64,000 nt of DNA from Pectinophora gossypiella. Taxonomy: Eukaryota; Arthropoda; Insecta; Lepidoptera; Gelechiidae. Numbering within the stretch: the first letter of the stretch is position 1; each line of letters starts with the position of its first letter. A program made the translations under genes and the position numbers. The notes under the pieces are model-generated. The model had not been told where the DNA came from. It worked only from the letters and a program-made list of their open reading frames with translations, and made no database searches. Shown one piece after another: positions 11,163 to 21,136 of this stretch. The stretch is from NCBI RefSeq assembly GCF_024362695.1, contig NC_065421.1, positions 3,348,001 to 3,412,000 of the forward strand, given 5' to 3'.

Positions 11163-11429
11163 AGAACAGAAATATAGGTTTGGTAAAGAGATTATTAAAT
11201 GGCTGCACCACGATAGTATTTCAAGTTAAACTCTAAAGGATATAATATAATTATCATCTCAGGCATTTGCGTCATTGTCAAATAAAAGCAGCGTTCTTCC
11301 GACAGCTTTTAAAATGGTTGTAAAGTCCAATGCGAGAGCGGCAGTAGCGGCCGGCGTTTCAGTTCAAGTGTTGAAGGCGATGGTTGCTCCGGTAAATAAA
11401 ACCCTTCGAGATGTTAAGTGGACTGTATT

Positions 11430-11590
11430 ATATTAAAAACTAGGAAATTATTTACATAATTAGGAAGAAAAGAAAAAAACATGCCTCGTCGGCAAAGTCC
11501 GTGGCGTAAGGTCCCGTAATATTGCCATAGTAAAATATATTACAGTAAAATGTATAATTAAGACTTTGATGTTGCCAACATCAAGGTCGT
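11430..11590 (-). repeat. Repeat copy carrying an unoccupied 5S-SINE site
   Basis: Minus-strand sequence GATGTTGGCAACATCAAAG, ... TTTTACTGTAATATATTTTA ... GGCAATATTACGGGACCTTA ... ACTTTGCCGACGAGGCATG is collinear with 8885-8936 plus 9239-9340, without the SINE. The family itself was not classified. Confidence 0.8.
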
Positions 11591-12277
11591 TAGATGGCAT
11601 AGATGGTGAAGCAACCCTGTCATTTCTGTCTTTTGTCACGTTTGTCGGCTAAAATCTGGAACCAGGACTCATTATGTGCTTTTCAACCATCGACCAAAGC
11701 CGTTTTCCACCTGTTTCGGTTACTAGTTAGGTAGGTACTTACCTTTATTGGGGCTGATACCAAAAGAAAGTATGTCGTGCTTTGTGCAGAAATGATAGTT
11801 ATAATAATATTACAAATATTCGACACAAAAAAAAGTTCGACTTTATTCGTTTACGAGCAATTCCGCTCGCAATTCTACCGGGCCGTGTGTCAGGCAGACG
11901 CTTTCCTTCACTATTTTTCACTCACGAGCCGAGTTGAAAAGTTCGCTCGCGAAGCCAATTCGCCGAATGGACTTGGAGCAAAACAATCTGCACGGCCACT
12001 TCCAGTACTCTTTGTGTTTGGGTTTTTAGTGATCCGTGAGTAGTTAGCACAAAATGGTTAGAGGTCCGCGCTCCTCATTTGTCCGGCCAAATGAAACCTC
12101 GACTCTCCTAGGCAAAATTAGTCCATGTTGTTAGTGTGTCTTGTGTAGGAGAGGATATTACTCGTCTTTTAATTAAACATCTTATGCAAAAGATCTCTCA
12201 GCTATTAGTTAACTGTATTTTAATACATAATATTTTTAAGCGAACTACTCTCCTACAGCCATTCCATCTCCCTAGCA
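11591..12277. other. No gene seen; unassigned open frame
   Basis: An 88-codon open frame at 11777-12043 is GC-richer than its surroundings in its second half but has no recognised motif, signal or exon-like neighbour. I do not call it a gene. Confidence 0.3.
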
Positions 12278-12586
12278 TTCACAGGGTCCGCTTACCTAAC
12301 CTGAAGATTTGACAGGTCCGGTTCTTTACAGAACCGTCTGCCTTCCAACTCGCGAAGGGAAAATCAATACAGGTTAGGTTACACCACCTCCGAAAATGTA
12401 TTTCTCGGGAATGTGGGTTTCCTCACGATGTTTTCCTTCACCGCTGAGCACGTGATAATCACTTATGATCCAAACATGAATTGGAAAAAATTCGACAATC
12501 ATTGGTTTGGACCTGTGCTGGATTCGAACCTGCAACCTAAAAGTGAGTGAGAGCCACGGGGTCTACCATCTGGGCTACCACGGCTC
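12278..12586 (-). mobile_element. SINE family 4, near full length
   Basis: Runs from GGGTCCGCTTACCTAACCTG to a head near 12586 with B-box-like GGATTCGAACCTGC (plus-strand reading). Best copy of this family in the window. Confidence 0.82.
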
Positions 12587-13611
12587 GCGCTACCACTCCC
12601 ACAGACAAACCGAGAAATTGGTTTCATGCGGGTTTTTATTGTACTTATATTAAATATTTTTTAGGCGCGGGCTGGTCTTCTATGCAGCAGCTGCAGGCAC
12701 AACAACAGCGTGTGTGACAAGGCAATGTGTGTGTGCTGCATAGAAACAAGAATTAACACGATTTCATATACGGAACCGGATAAAAAGCAGAACAGAACAC
12801 CCTTCCTAACTATTTTTTTAAATTGGATACTTGTTTAATTTTCCCGGGTGAGTGGTGGTGTTGTGAAAAGGTTAAGAACGGTGACCGAGTCGCTTCTTAA
12901 CGCCGGAGTTAAGAAGTCTGTTTGAAAAAGTAACAACTTCAATTTATTCTCGTCTGCTTCAAGGAAGCCTTAAAAATATACTGTTTATTTTCCATGATGG
13001 GTGAAGTTATACTTTTTCTTTTATGGCTTTTATTCATTTGACGCTACTGGATATCGACTGTCAAATGTGTTGACAATAACAGACTGCAACATTAAAATAC
13101 CTTTTAAAAAGACTTCAAATGTTCTTAACACGTTCACTGTGTATGAATCACATATGACGCAATAAATTTGAAATTCAAAAGTGCATGTCCCATATGTGGG
13201 GCATATTTTTTCTTGCCATAGTGTGGCTGTGTACATAAATTCCAATGTGTTTATCGAAAAATAATATTACACGTGAGGGATCGATATCTAATTTCCAGTT
13301 ACATATGAACTTGTTAATATATTTTTTTGATGTTTTCCTCTAAGATTTTTGTATTCGCCGATCTTGTCATATTGTAGGTTTATCACGAGTTGTATAATTT
13401 TACTGAATAATATACGCGAAACGGAAAACAAGCGAGCGAGACAAGTAATTTGACTCCCCTTTACTTCTTAGACCCATGCATTCATACCTTCTAAATAATC
13501 ACTAACCTTAACTTGTTAGGTAAATGAACCTCGGAATTGAACGATACAAACACAATAATATTTTCTATACCTTCTTTTTATGCACTATCCATTTTAAAGG
13601 TGTCTTTGATT
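12587..13611. other. No gene seen
   Basis: Unassigned. A minus-strand frame at 13030-13245 has no recognised features. 13461-13520 resembles the reverse of part of the (AATTTG)-tailed LINE (CATGCATTCATACCTTCTAA). Confidence 0.3.
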
Positions 13612-13621
13612 ACTTGTAGCT

Positions 13622-13772
13622 TGCTTGTGGGTAGGCCCGCTACAAGGTGGACCGACGATCTGGTGAAGGTCGCGGGAAGCCGCTGGATGCGGGCAGCGCA
13701 GGACCGATCGTCATGGAGATCCTTGGGGGAGGCCTATGCCCAACAGTGGGCGTCGTACGGCTGATGATGATG
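13622..13772 (+). mobile_element. RTE-type LINE 3' fragment with target-site duplication
   Basis: Encodes the C-terminus of an RTE polyprotein (TRWTDDLVKVAG, then WRSLGEAYAQQWASYG) followed by TGATGATGATG. It is flanked by the 10-base direct repeat ACTTGTAGCT (13612-13621 and 13773-13782) and sits inside a family T repeat, whose two halves match 23540-23590. A clean 5'-truncated insertion of 151 bases. Confidence 0.88.
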
Positions 13773-13880
13773 ACTTGTAGCTCTGACCACCCTATTAGGG
13801 ATTACGAGCGTAAGTTTTTTTTTAATAATATAGGCTCGCGTTTGACCACAATTTCACCTGATGGTAAGTGACGATGTGGA

Positions 13881-14060
13881 CTAAGATGGATCACGCTTAC
13901 CCAGCAAATGCCTATTCACTCTAGCCTTGAAAGCTCTCAGATTATAACGAATTGGAAAAACAGACGACGGCAGACAGTTCCAGTCCTTTGCTGTTCGCAT
14001 CGAAAAGAAAGAGACAAAACGTTTAGTGCAGATTGGTGCATCTTTATATATCTGTATATT
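13881..14060 (-). mobile_element. CR1-like LINE, reverse-transcriptase C-terminal fragment
   Basis: Minus-strand frame contains RTAKDWNCLPSSVFP and YNLRAFKARVNRHLLG, the usual closing block after the reverse-transcriptase domain of CR1/jockey-like LINEs. No catalytic core is present; the first third of the open frame looks unrelated. Confidence 0.75.
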
Positions 14061-14524
14061 ATTTACTGACCAATAAACAAACCAACAACACAATAAAAAA
14101 ACCTCATAAAAAAACTCTGCTTTCAAAAATAAAGCTAGCTAGGTGGCACATATTTGCAAATTTCTTCCTAAGCTGCATAGCATTGCATTTAACCGTGCAT
14201 ATACACGGGGCGTTTGAAAATCCGCACGGTGCGCTGGTATCGCTCCAAATTGGATCGATTTAATCCTTTTTCAGAGCACCCTGTTTGTTTGCGCAGCGGC
14301 GTGGACACAGAGGACTAAAAAGGGAAAAACTGTACAAAACAGAGGTGTTCCGTGACCCTTACTAAGGTAAAAAGTATTTTTATGCTACTGTAGAAATGGT
14401 TGGCGGAACGAAACGTAACGTAAAAGTGTGTGAAAGAGAGAGCGAAGAGAGAGCGAGAGAGAAGATAGTATTGCGGAATGTCAGGGAAATGGCGGTCGGT
14501 TGTTTTTAAAAGGGAACATACATA

Positions 14525-14822
14525 CATACATACATAAACTCACGCCTATTACCCACCGGAGTAAGCAGAGACTATAGAATTCCATTTACTTCGATCCTGA
14601 CACACTTCTCTTGCTTCCTCCACATTCATCAATCGCTTCATATACGCACGCCAGTTCAGAGTAGATCGAATTAAACCTTTTCTAAGGAAATCTCCAATTT
14701 GGTCAATGTAAGTCCTTCTAGGTCTTCCTCTGCCAGCCCTACCATCAACTTTCGCTTTATATACCGCTTTTGCAATTCTATTATCCTTCATCCGCTCTAC
14801 GTGTCCAAACCAACCTAACATT
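14525..14822 (-). mobile_element. RTE-like LINE 3' fragment (family T coding end)
   Basis: Minus-strand frame of 90 codons: MLGWFGHVERM, then GRAGRGRPRRTYIDQI and VEEAREVCQDRSKW, the C-terminal segment found in RTE-like polyproteins. The stop is followed by CTCACGCCTATTACCCACCG (plus reading) and a (TACA)n tail. Decayed relatives lie at 24470-24545 (minus) and 62920-63100 (plus); a 3' tail alone is at 43441-43515. Confidence 0.82.
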
Positions 14823-14984
14823 TCATTTAATTTTTAAAAGGGAAAATGTACAAAATTATAAAACGTTTTAAATAAACAAGGACTAAAGAAATTAATCGTT
14901 TCCTTCATGCCATCCCACACTACTTATCTTACTTTGGTTTGGTTTCATTCAAAACCATTACCCCGGCCCCAGGGGGGACAGAGG

Positions 14985-15350
14985 TCTTTACCGCGGGGGT
15001 GGACGCCTCTTACTTCAGTAAACCGGAGTGTGATGGTGGCTGAGTTCAGATAGGGACCCAGACCTACGGGGTATAACGTAGAACCCTTGCCCAGAGATAC
15101 GAGTGAGGACCTCAACGGTACGGCAATGCAGGACGGAAGAGGAGAGTCACCGTGAATGTAACCTGGAACCTGACAGAGGGCAGCAGTAACTGTCAGTACT
15201 ATTCAGAGGTTTGAAATTTACTTCCCTGGACGCTATTCCACTCGTGTCAGACAGAGTACTGCGGGGCGGAAGGCTAGAGGGAAACCACTGCACTATTTTT
15301 CCCTAAAAAGTAGCATGGAGAATGCTACTACAAGAGTTTGGCTCTTAAAT
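14985..15350 (+). repeat. Interspersed repeat, family G
   Basis: Contains GGCAATGCAGGACGGAAGAG, CCTGGAACCTGACAGAGGGC and ends AGTTTGGCTCTTAAATTAGT plus GATGATGA. Confidence 0.7.
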
Positions 15351-15544
15351 TAGTGATGATGATCCTGTTTGATAAACCAATAGCTAAGCAAAACTTTGTT
15401 TCTTACTTTTTCTTTGAAACCTTGTACGGTAAATGTTGGAGTTACATTCGAAAAGCCTTCAGAGACGTGTTGCGGAGAGCACGTTACATAGTCGGTCACG
15501 ACTGGCATTTAATTAAGTTTGTGTGTGGTGGTTATAAGAGGCAT

Positions 15545-15640
15545 GTCAGGGGCCTTCAGCAGCTTAATAGCAACCCTGGCAACTGGGTTAATAAGGTCGG
15601 TTATTGATCTCACAACCCACACAAGAGAAGAGACGAATCT
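15545..15640 (+). mobile_element. SINE family 2, 3' fragment
   Basis: Matches GCATGTCAGGGGCCTTCAGC and CTCACAACCCACACAAGAGA, the final part of family 2. Confidence 0.65.
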
Positions 15641-16012
15641 TGATAAATAAGCAAATGACTTACTGGGCATTTAACGTCTACTACGTACTCAATTGACTCA
15701 ATGGAGTTTGACGGTTTTCAAAATAATGCTGTCCTTTTCTTATGATAAGTACAAGAAAAGGATAGAGCTAGTTTGGACTAGGAAAACGAAATCAAAATTA
15801 ACTTTGTGTTTACCACGACATGAACACTAATAATTAGTGATAATTTCTACCAGTGACATAAATTACAAACATCTAAACAAAATGCAACAAGGTAATTTGA
15901 TTGTTTGATTTCAATAGGTTTTACTAGCATTTAAGAAATTACAGTATTACAGACATAATGTAACAATTCTCACAAGGATGAATTTAGTACGAACATTTCG
16001 CCAGCCGTGAAG
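15641..16012. other. No gene seen
   Basis: AT-rich, nothing recognised. Confidence 0.3.
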
Positions 16013-16604
16013 TTTTTTTTGACGTGACTTATTATTGATTTGCCGCAGGTGGCATTAATTACTTGGGCGGACAAATGGGGAGCGCTGAAGACTCTCACCC
16101 GGTACACAAATAAAAAGAAAAAATCTCCAAACCAAGTTAGTCTCGCTCGAATCGAGGTACAATGATAGCGACACAGCACTCGGTATGTTAAAATGCATCT
16201 CCTAATGAAAATGCTCTTATGTAGTATACTCGCACCTCGCGTAGCGCACCTTTTGGACCTAAATAAAGAAAAGAGAGGCTAAAAGCTATCTAGTGCATAG
16301 CATATCGAAGGCGAACAACGATATTCGTAGCAAAGTCTACGGTGTGACGTAGTGGTGCTACGCCGTAGCAGATTTATAAAACCTTAATTTTTATTTTATA
16401 CTTCAGATGGCACCCGTACTATGTCTAATTATATCCTGATGGTATTAAGTACCATTTTTCGAGCAAAATTGTAATTATAATGTAGGTACTTAAGATCGAT
16501 AAGTCACTTGAAAAAGTAATAATAGTAAATGCTAGTTATTTTATGAAAATTTATCTAGAAAAGTAAAACCATATTACTCATGATGATCATCATCATCAAT
16601 TTAA

Positions 16605-16925
16605 GATAAGCTCTTGTCGGTGCAGCAATTTCGATGCTATTTTTTAGGGAAAAATAGGGCAGTGGTTTCCCTCTTGCCTTCCGCCCCGCAGTACTCTGAC
16701 ACAAGTGGGATGGCGCCCAGAGTATAGTCTATTACAAAGCCATACTAGGACTCCTGTCCTCCGCCTCTGAATAGTACTGACAGTGACTGCTGCCCTCTGT
16801 CAGGTTCCAGGTTACAGTCCCTGTGATTTGCCCCTTCCGTCCTGCATTGCTGTACCGATGGCTCCCATCTTCGCCTCTGCAACCGTTGAGGTCTTCACCC
16901 GTATCCCTGGGCAAGGGACTCATGA
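16605..16925 (-). repeat. Interspersed repeat, family G, reversed
   Basis: Reads GAGGTTGCAGAGGCG-type 5' part near 16880 down to the CTCTTGTCGGTGCAGC end at 16610. The 3' trinucleotide tail is represented by CATCATCATC at 16580-16595. Confidence 0.7.
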
Positions 16926-17044
16926 TAATCGGGTTTTTACCAGGTATTATTTGTTATAATGATGAGAAGTGTAGGTTTTTAGTAATATGTGTTTTTAAGA
17001 ATAACTTTTAATGTAAGTAATGTTAACTTAACTTATACATTGTT

Positions 17045-17257
17045 TTAAGTTTACGCGGTTATTATCATAATTAAAACACATAATAACGGGTTATTACCGC
17101 GTTTAAAATAGGGATATGAGACTCCCGATATTTCGATATTGTTGCAAGTGCCAAATAAGTGCAAATGGAAACATCGGGAGTCTCATATCCCTACTTTAAA
17201 CGCGGTAAGAACCCGTTATTATGTGTTTTAATTATGATAATAACCGCGTAAACTTAA
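17045..17257. repeat. Foldback element with 85-base arms
   Basis: Arm 17045-17129 is the near-perfect reverse complement of 17173-17257, with a 43-base spacer. Key arm blocks: TTTACGCGGTTATTATCATA, CACATAATAACGGGTTATTA (second arm has AAGAACCCG) and GGGATATGAGACTCCCGAT. Likely a MITE-type foldback; no coding capacity. Confidence 0.9.
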
Positions 17258-17508
17258 CATAAAGTACCTACATATTATTAGGTATTAGTAGGTAAGTTAC
17301 AATAAACCGAACTTGTTCAGTTTAATAGTGCTTACCGCCACAGATTACTAAATAGTTTCTACAGTCATACGTACAAATAGTGAGATGTATTTTTTATTGA
17401 AGTGATTTATCGTAGATTTACCTCCAGACAAATGAACACTGATAGCTCTCAGCACAAAATTTGAGACAACAGGCCTGAGGGTGCCCTGTTGAGCGCTAAC
17501 CTCGGCTT

Positions 17509-17967
17509 AGGGTGCGTCTCCACAGAAGTGGAGCTGCGCGGAGTTGAGCGGAGCAGAGCCGTGTAAATAGGTAGGTGTTTCCACTAAAGCTGCGCAGAGA
17601 TGAGCGGCGCAGGGCTGAGTTGTATAGCTGGGTGAAGTGGAGCCGAGCAGAGCTGAGACTAGCGGAGCGGAGCTGTGAAGTGGAGATGAGCTGAACGGGG
17701 CTGTGAATACATTTCCGCCTGCGCATCTCCGCTCTACACCGCACAGCCCCACTTCATTCCGCACAGATCTACTAAGCTCGATACCGCTGTGCCACGCTTA
17801 TCCCCGCGCATCATACATTTTAATGTAAATCTTCTCAACTCCGCTAACAATGTTTCCACTGAATCGGAGCGGAGATGAGATGTGTATTTTTTGAGCAATG
17901 TGATTGGTCAATTTTTATGAGTCTCTATACAGCTCCGCGCAGCTCAGCTTCTGTAGAAGCGCACCCT
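17509..17967. mobile_element. Inverted-repeat DNA element, 459 bases
   Basis: Left end AGGGTGCGTCTCCACAGAAG (17509-17543) pairs with the right end, which closes CTTCTGTAGAAGCGCACCCT (17933-17967). The interior is rich in GCGGAGC / GAGCTG motifs in both orientations. It sits within or beside a family L3 LINE fragment (17455-17508). No clear target-site duplication seen; hAT or piggyBac-type MITE are both possible. Confidence 0.75.
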
Positions 17968-18167
17968 CAGACGATTATATTTGAAAAACAAAACAACAGC
18001 GAAACAGACGTTACATGCGTGATAATGAGTTTAGATTTTTACTGTTTCACTCTCGCGGTTTCGTTCACGCCGGACCATCCATTGGTGAATTTAATTTGGC
18101 TTACATGCTTCGAACACTGAACGGGTCCCCGCGGAGTGATCCAACTCAACGTGCTGAACATATTGAA

Positions 18168-18262
18168 TATAACATAACATAAGCTCACAACTACATCCCA
18201 ATTGCGAGTCAGAGGTACATCCATCGCAAGATGAACTAAGTACCCACGTCTCACCGAGCTTT
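18168..18262 (-). mobile_element. SINE family 3, 3' fragment
   Basis: Plus reading CATAACATAAGCTCACAACT, AGAGGTACATCCATCGCAAG, CTCACCGAGCTTTCTG, the reverse of the family 3 end. Similar pieces: 22768-22923, 32335-32450 and 62484-62550 (minus); 33380-33460, 38950-39060 and 48285-48375 (plus). Confidence 0.7.
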
Positions 18263-18612
18263 CTGCTTTTTTTAATATGGTGCAATGTTGGGGAAAAAAT
18301 TAAATTATTTCCGACATCACATTAAAAACCTCAAAAATAACAGTAATTCTCCACTGTTATTATACATAAACATTCCTCTTTAATCACTATATCTACTAAA
18401 AAAACCGCATCGAAATCCGTTGCGTAGTTTTAAAGATTTAAAAGCGTACATAGGGATATAGGGACAGAAAAAGCACATTGTTTTATACTATGTAGTGATA
18501 CAAATTATATAGTCTTATAAAGGAAAAAAAGGTAGGAAATCACTGTGATTCTGTGGTTCGCCGGCTTGTTTCTCAATCGGGGAGCGCCGGTTCGAACCCC
18601 GGTACCGGACTT

Positions 18613-19192
18613 CAAATTCAAATTCAAAATTCAAATTCAAATTCAAAAATATCTCTATTCAATAGGTAACATAGTTACACTTTGAATCGTCAATTTTTAC
18701 ATAACGAACGTCTCATCCGCCTAAAACTACTACAGCTTCTCACAACCTGTATAGCCGGGGAAAAGAAGCTGCAAGAAAAACCTCGGCACAGGGCCCTAGA
18801 CGTTCTTTAAAAAAAATAAAAATATACATAAAATATTGGTATACAATTGAGTAATTTAGCTGCCTAATATCAGTTCTCAGACAGTTAATCCCATGCATTC
18901 ATATCTTCTAAATAATCACTAACTTTATAATAACCTTTTTTGTAAAGTTTTTGTTTAACTACTGTCTTAAAACAGTTGAAAGGCAAATTCTGATTGTCAA
19001 TGGGAATCTTATTGTACAAACGTATACATTGCCCCTTAAAAGATTTAGTAAACTTATGTAATCGACTGACTTGTAAAGCAAGTTTATTTTTATTCCTGGT
19101 ATTAACAATGTGGCGATCGCTATTTTTTGCAAATAATCCTATATGTTTTCAAAGATATATTGTGATGCCAAAGTTAAAATATTAATTTCTTT
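18613..19192 (-). mobile_element. LINE 3' part, (AATTTG)-tailed, 5' truncated
   Basis: On the minus strand it opens inside the reverse-transcriptase C-terminus (KEINILTLASQYIFENI, very close to the same block at 58999-59045) and ends in GAATTTGAATTTGAATTTTG. The 3' untranslated part, with CTTCTTTTCCCCGGCTATAC, is repeated at 60395-60674. A 5-base duplication GACTT borders it. Confidence 0.85.
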
Positions 19193-19209
19193 GACTTGCA
19201 CCAATAAGT

Positions 19210-19434
19210 TACAAGAAGGCCAAGAAACCGGCCGCTTCCTCGCCGGCCAAGGCTGAATCGTCCGCCGCCGCCGGCACCAAGGACAAGAAGGCGGCCGCCG
19301 CCAAAAAGAAGCCCGCCGCGGCCAAGAGGGCCGCCGCTCCCGCCAAGGCGAAGAGCGCCGCCGCACCGAAAGCAAAGAAGACCGCCAAGCCGCCCACGAA
19401 GAAACCGAAGGCGCCGAAACCCAGCTTTCACTAA
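19210..19434 (+). pseudogene. Histone H1 C-terminal tail fragment
   Basis: The plus strand encodes about 72 residues of Lys/Ala/Pro-rich tail, including YKKAKKPAASSPAKAE, KKPAAAKRAAAPAKAK and KPPTKKPKAPKPS, ending at TAA 19432-19434. The composition and the AKKP/PKAPKP motifs are those of the disordered DNA-binding tail of linker histone H1. The globular winged-helix domain, start codon and promoter are absent. It is a GC-rich island (GCC and AAG codons) in AT-rich DNA, consistent with a transferred exon piece. The last codons (FH then stop) already belong to the SINE. Two frames on the opposite strand over the same bases are shadows. Confidence 0.85.
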
Positions 19435-19618
19435 CACAGTTGGCTCGACCATTATAGTCGGCGATACGGCTCACCTCCTATCACGTTGGTATAACATAAA
19501 GCTCGGTGAGGTGTAGGTATTTAGTTCGTCTTGTGATGAATGTACCTCTGCCTAACCCAACAAGCTCAAACCCTATTGTATGGCATAAACATAGCTGGCG
19601 AGGAGTGGATGTACTATA

Positions 19619-19993
19619 TGTAGGATTTTAAAAATCCATGAAACGAATGTATACTTAAGAATAAGAATAAAATAAATTTATTGCCAGTAACAATTTACAT
19701 TTGCGAGAAGAACTAGGTAATTATGAATATTACGAATACGGACAAAAGGAAATGTCTCAGCTTGTGCTGTGATGGAGCCATGCTATTGCACCAAAACATG
19801 TGCGTGTGTTCATGTGTGTTTGAAGAAGGAGGTCTATGATTAATTTTGTTTTGTCTATGACGATATTCTAGAACGGTCTTTAGTCGTGACTTTTACTTTT
19901 TCCCGAAATGGCGAAAGGATTGTACCGGTGTAGTAAAAAGAAATAATAAAGTATGTCGGAACTCAATTGGCTAAGTTTTACTTGTATCCTACA
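19619..19993 (+). mobile_element. Solo-like LTR, 375 bases
   Basis: Starts TGTAGGAT and ends ATCCTACA, an 8-base terminal inverted repeat of the usual TG...CA type. Contains AATAAAG at about 19948. It is followed two bases later by a tRNA-Pro-type primer binding site. No gag, pol or second LTR was found in the window, so only the 5' end of an LTR retrotransposon remains. Confidence 0.75.
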
Positions 19994-19995
19994 AC

Positions 19996-20028
19996 GGGGC
20001 TCGTCCGGGATTTGAATCCGGGCCCTCG
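19996..20028 (+). promoter_or_regulatory. Primer binding site, tRNA-Pro complementary, extended
   Basis: GGGGCTCGTCCGGGATTTGA matches the complement of the 3' end of tRNA-Pro, and the match continues with ATCCGGGCCCTCG through the T arm, about 33 bases in all. A reverse-transcribed tRNA segment or a captured tRNA half would explain the extra length. Confidence 0.7.
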
Positions 20029-20390
20029 ATGTGGTTATAGGTGTGATTATCAGTTTTATAAAACAGGGCCCAGAATGTGTATTTTTTTTAAAAAAGCGCT
20101 TACGTGATATTCACTTTAAGGCATCTATATACGGTATCGTTTATGTAGTATATGTATCGCTACCAATCGACGAGCACGCCACAGTTCCTCATACATATTC
20201 CCACAGTAAAGTGGAATTCTGTTCCCAATTGGCTGGTCACAAATGTTAATATTAAGGCTTCGTCGAGCTTTGACGTCGTTCATTATGAATTTCACACTCA
20301 CAGCGAACAACTTTTTAATTTAAATGTATGACGTGAAGATGTAGTATGCTAGAACGGGTATTACGTACGGCCGCGAGCTTTAATTATGTA
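20029..20390. other. No gene seen
   Basis: Would be the internal region of the LTR element, but no gag-like frame was recognised. Two short frames here on opposite strands overlap and lack motifs. Confidence 0.3.
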
Positions 20391-20662
20391 CCTATACACT
20401 TTAGTACCATGTCACATTCACTTTTATGACAAATTTCATTATTAGTCTCACTAAATGTCCAATATGTTAATGCGACAGGGTTATAAAGTGGGTTACGTCT
20501 AGGCAGTAGAGTATGAAGAAAAATTATAACACACGTTTGTTTATAGAAAAAGTAACTTAAACCTCAATCCTCTCACAATTTCTACCTCAGTGTCTTCTTC
20601 ATTTTTTCTCTTCACTCAACATCTCCCGTTATACCATTTTCCACGGGGTCCGTAACCTAACC

Positions 20663-20838
20663 TTTTTTTTTTTAACGTTGGGAAATGCGTTACGCATACC
20701 ACGCCGCCCGGGGGGAAGACGTGGTTATGTGGGACTCCCCGGGTGTCGTCACCCGGTATACCCACTAAAACCCAACGGTGTTCCATCTCGTCCACTGTGT
20801 TGCCGGGACCCGGGAATCGCCGAAGCATACTTCCGCGA
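20663..20838 (-). mobile_element. 5'-truncated poly-A LINE insertion with 15-base duplication
   Basis: Flanked by the exact 15-base direct repeat GTCCGTAACCTAACC (20648-20662 and 20839-20853). A run of T at the left is the poly-A tail on the minus strand. The short open frame includes MLRRFPGPGNTVDEMEHRWV and PHNHVFPPGGVVCVTHFP. It splits the 3' part of a family 4 SINE (20630-20905). Confidence 0.88.
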
Positions 20839-21136
20839 GTCCGTAACCTAACCTAACCTAACTTGAAAATTAGACAGGTCCGGTTTTTACAGAACCAATA
20901 GGCTAGTTTCCAACTAGCAAATCAATTAGTTTTTACTAAACGGAATTTTTGCGGAATTTATATGAAAAAAGCACAATATGACGTCATAAAACAACGTGAC
21001 AAAATGTCGGACTTTATAACGTTTTTCTTGATTAAAATTCATAAATAAGTTACTTAAATAGAAAAAAGAAAATGTTTTCCGTCAGTTTTAGATCTGTCAT
21101 TATTTTGAAATTAGAATTTCATAATTTATCTAGTAC

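Larger units (their letters stand above)
18535..19590 (+). mobile_element. SINE family 3 copy, doubly interrupted
   Basis: Three collinear pieces match the intact copy at 1206-1465: 18535-18612 (head, B-box GGTTCGAACCCC), 19193-19209 (GACTTGCACCAATAAGT) and 19426-19590 (TTTCACTAACACAGTTGGCT onward). Between them lie a LINE (18613-19192, bounded by GACTT duplicated at 18608-18612 and 19193-19197) and a histone H1 fragment (19210-19425) that replaces about 20 bases of SINE body. Confidence 0.85.

Noticed and set aside
11313..11436. Small frame MVVKSNARAAVAAGVSV
   Set aside because: Its length is within chance expectation and no family was recognised, though a splice donor-like GGTAAAT follows.
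11777..12043. An 88-codon host gene
   Set aside because: No motif, no splice-linked neighbour, and frames of this length are expected by chance.
17496..17764. Ser/Leu-rich minus-strand frames
   Set aside because: They are compositional products of the GCGGAGC-type motifs in an inverted-repeat element.
18540..18612. A genuine tRNA gene with GGTTCGAACCCC
   Set aside because: The same head and body recur at 1206; no closed acceptor stem was seen.
19139..19474. Three minus-strand frames rich in Arg, Gly or Ala over the GC-rich island
   Set aside because: They are shadows of the histone H1 tail on the plus strand, whose Lys/Ala/Pro pattern is the meaningful reading.
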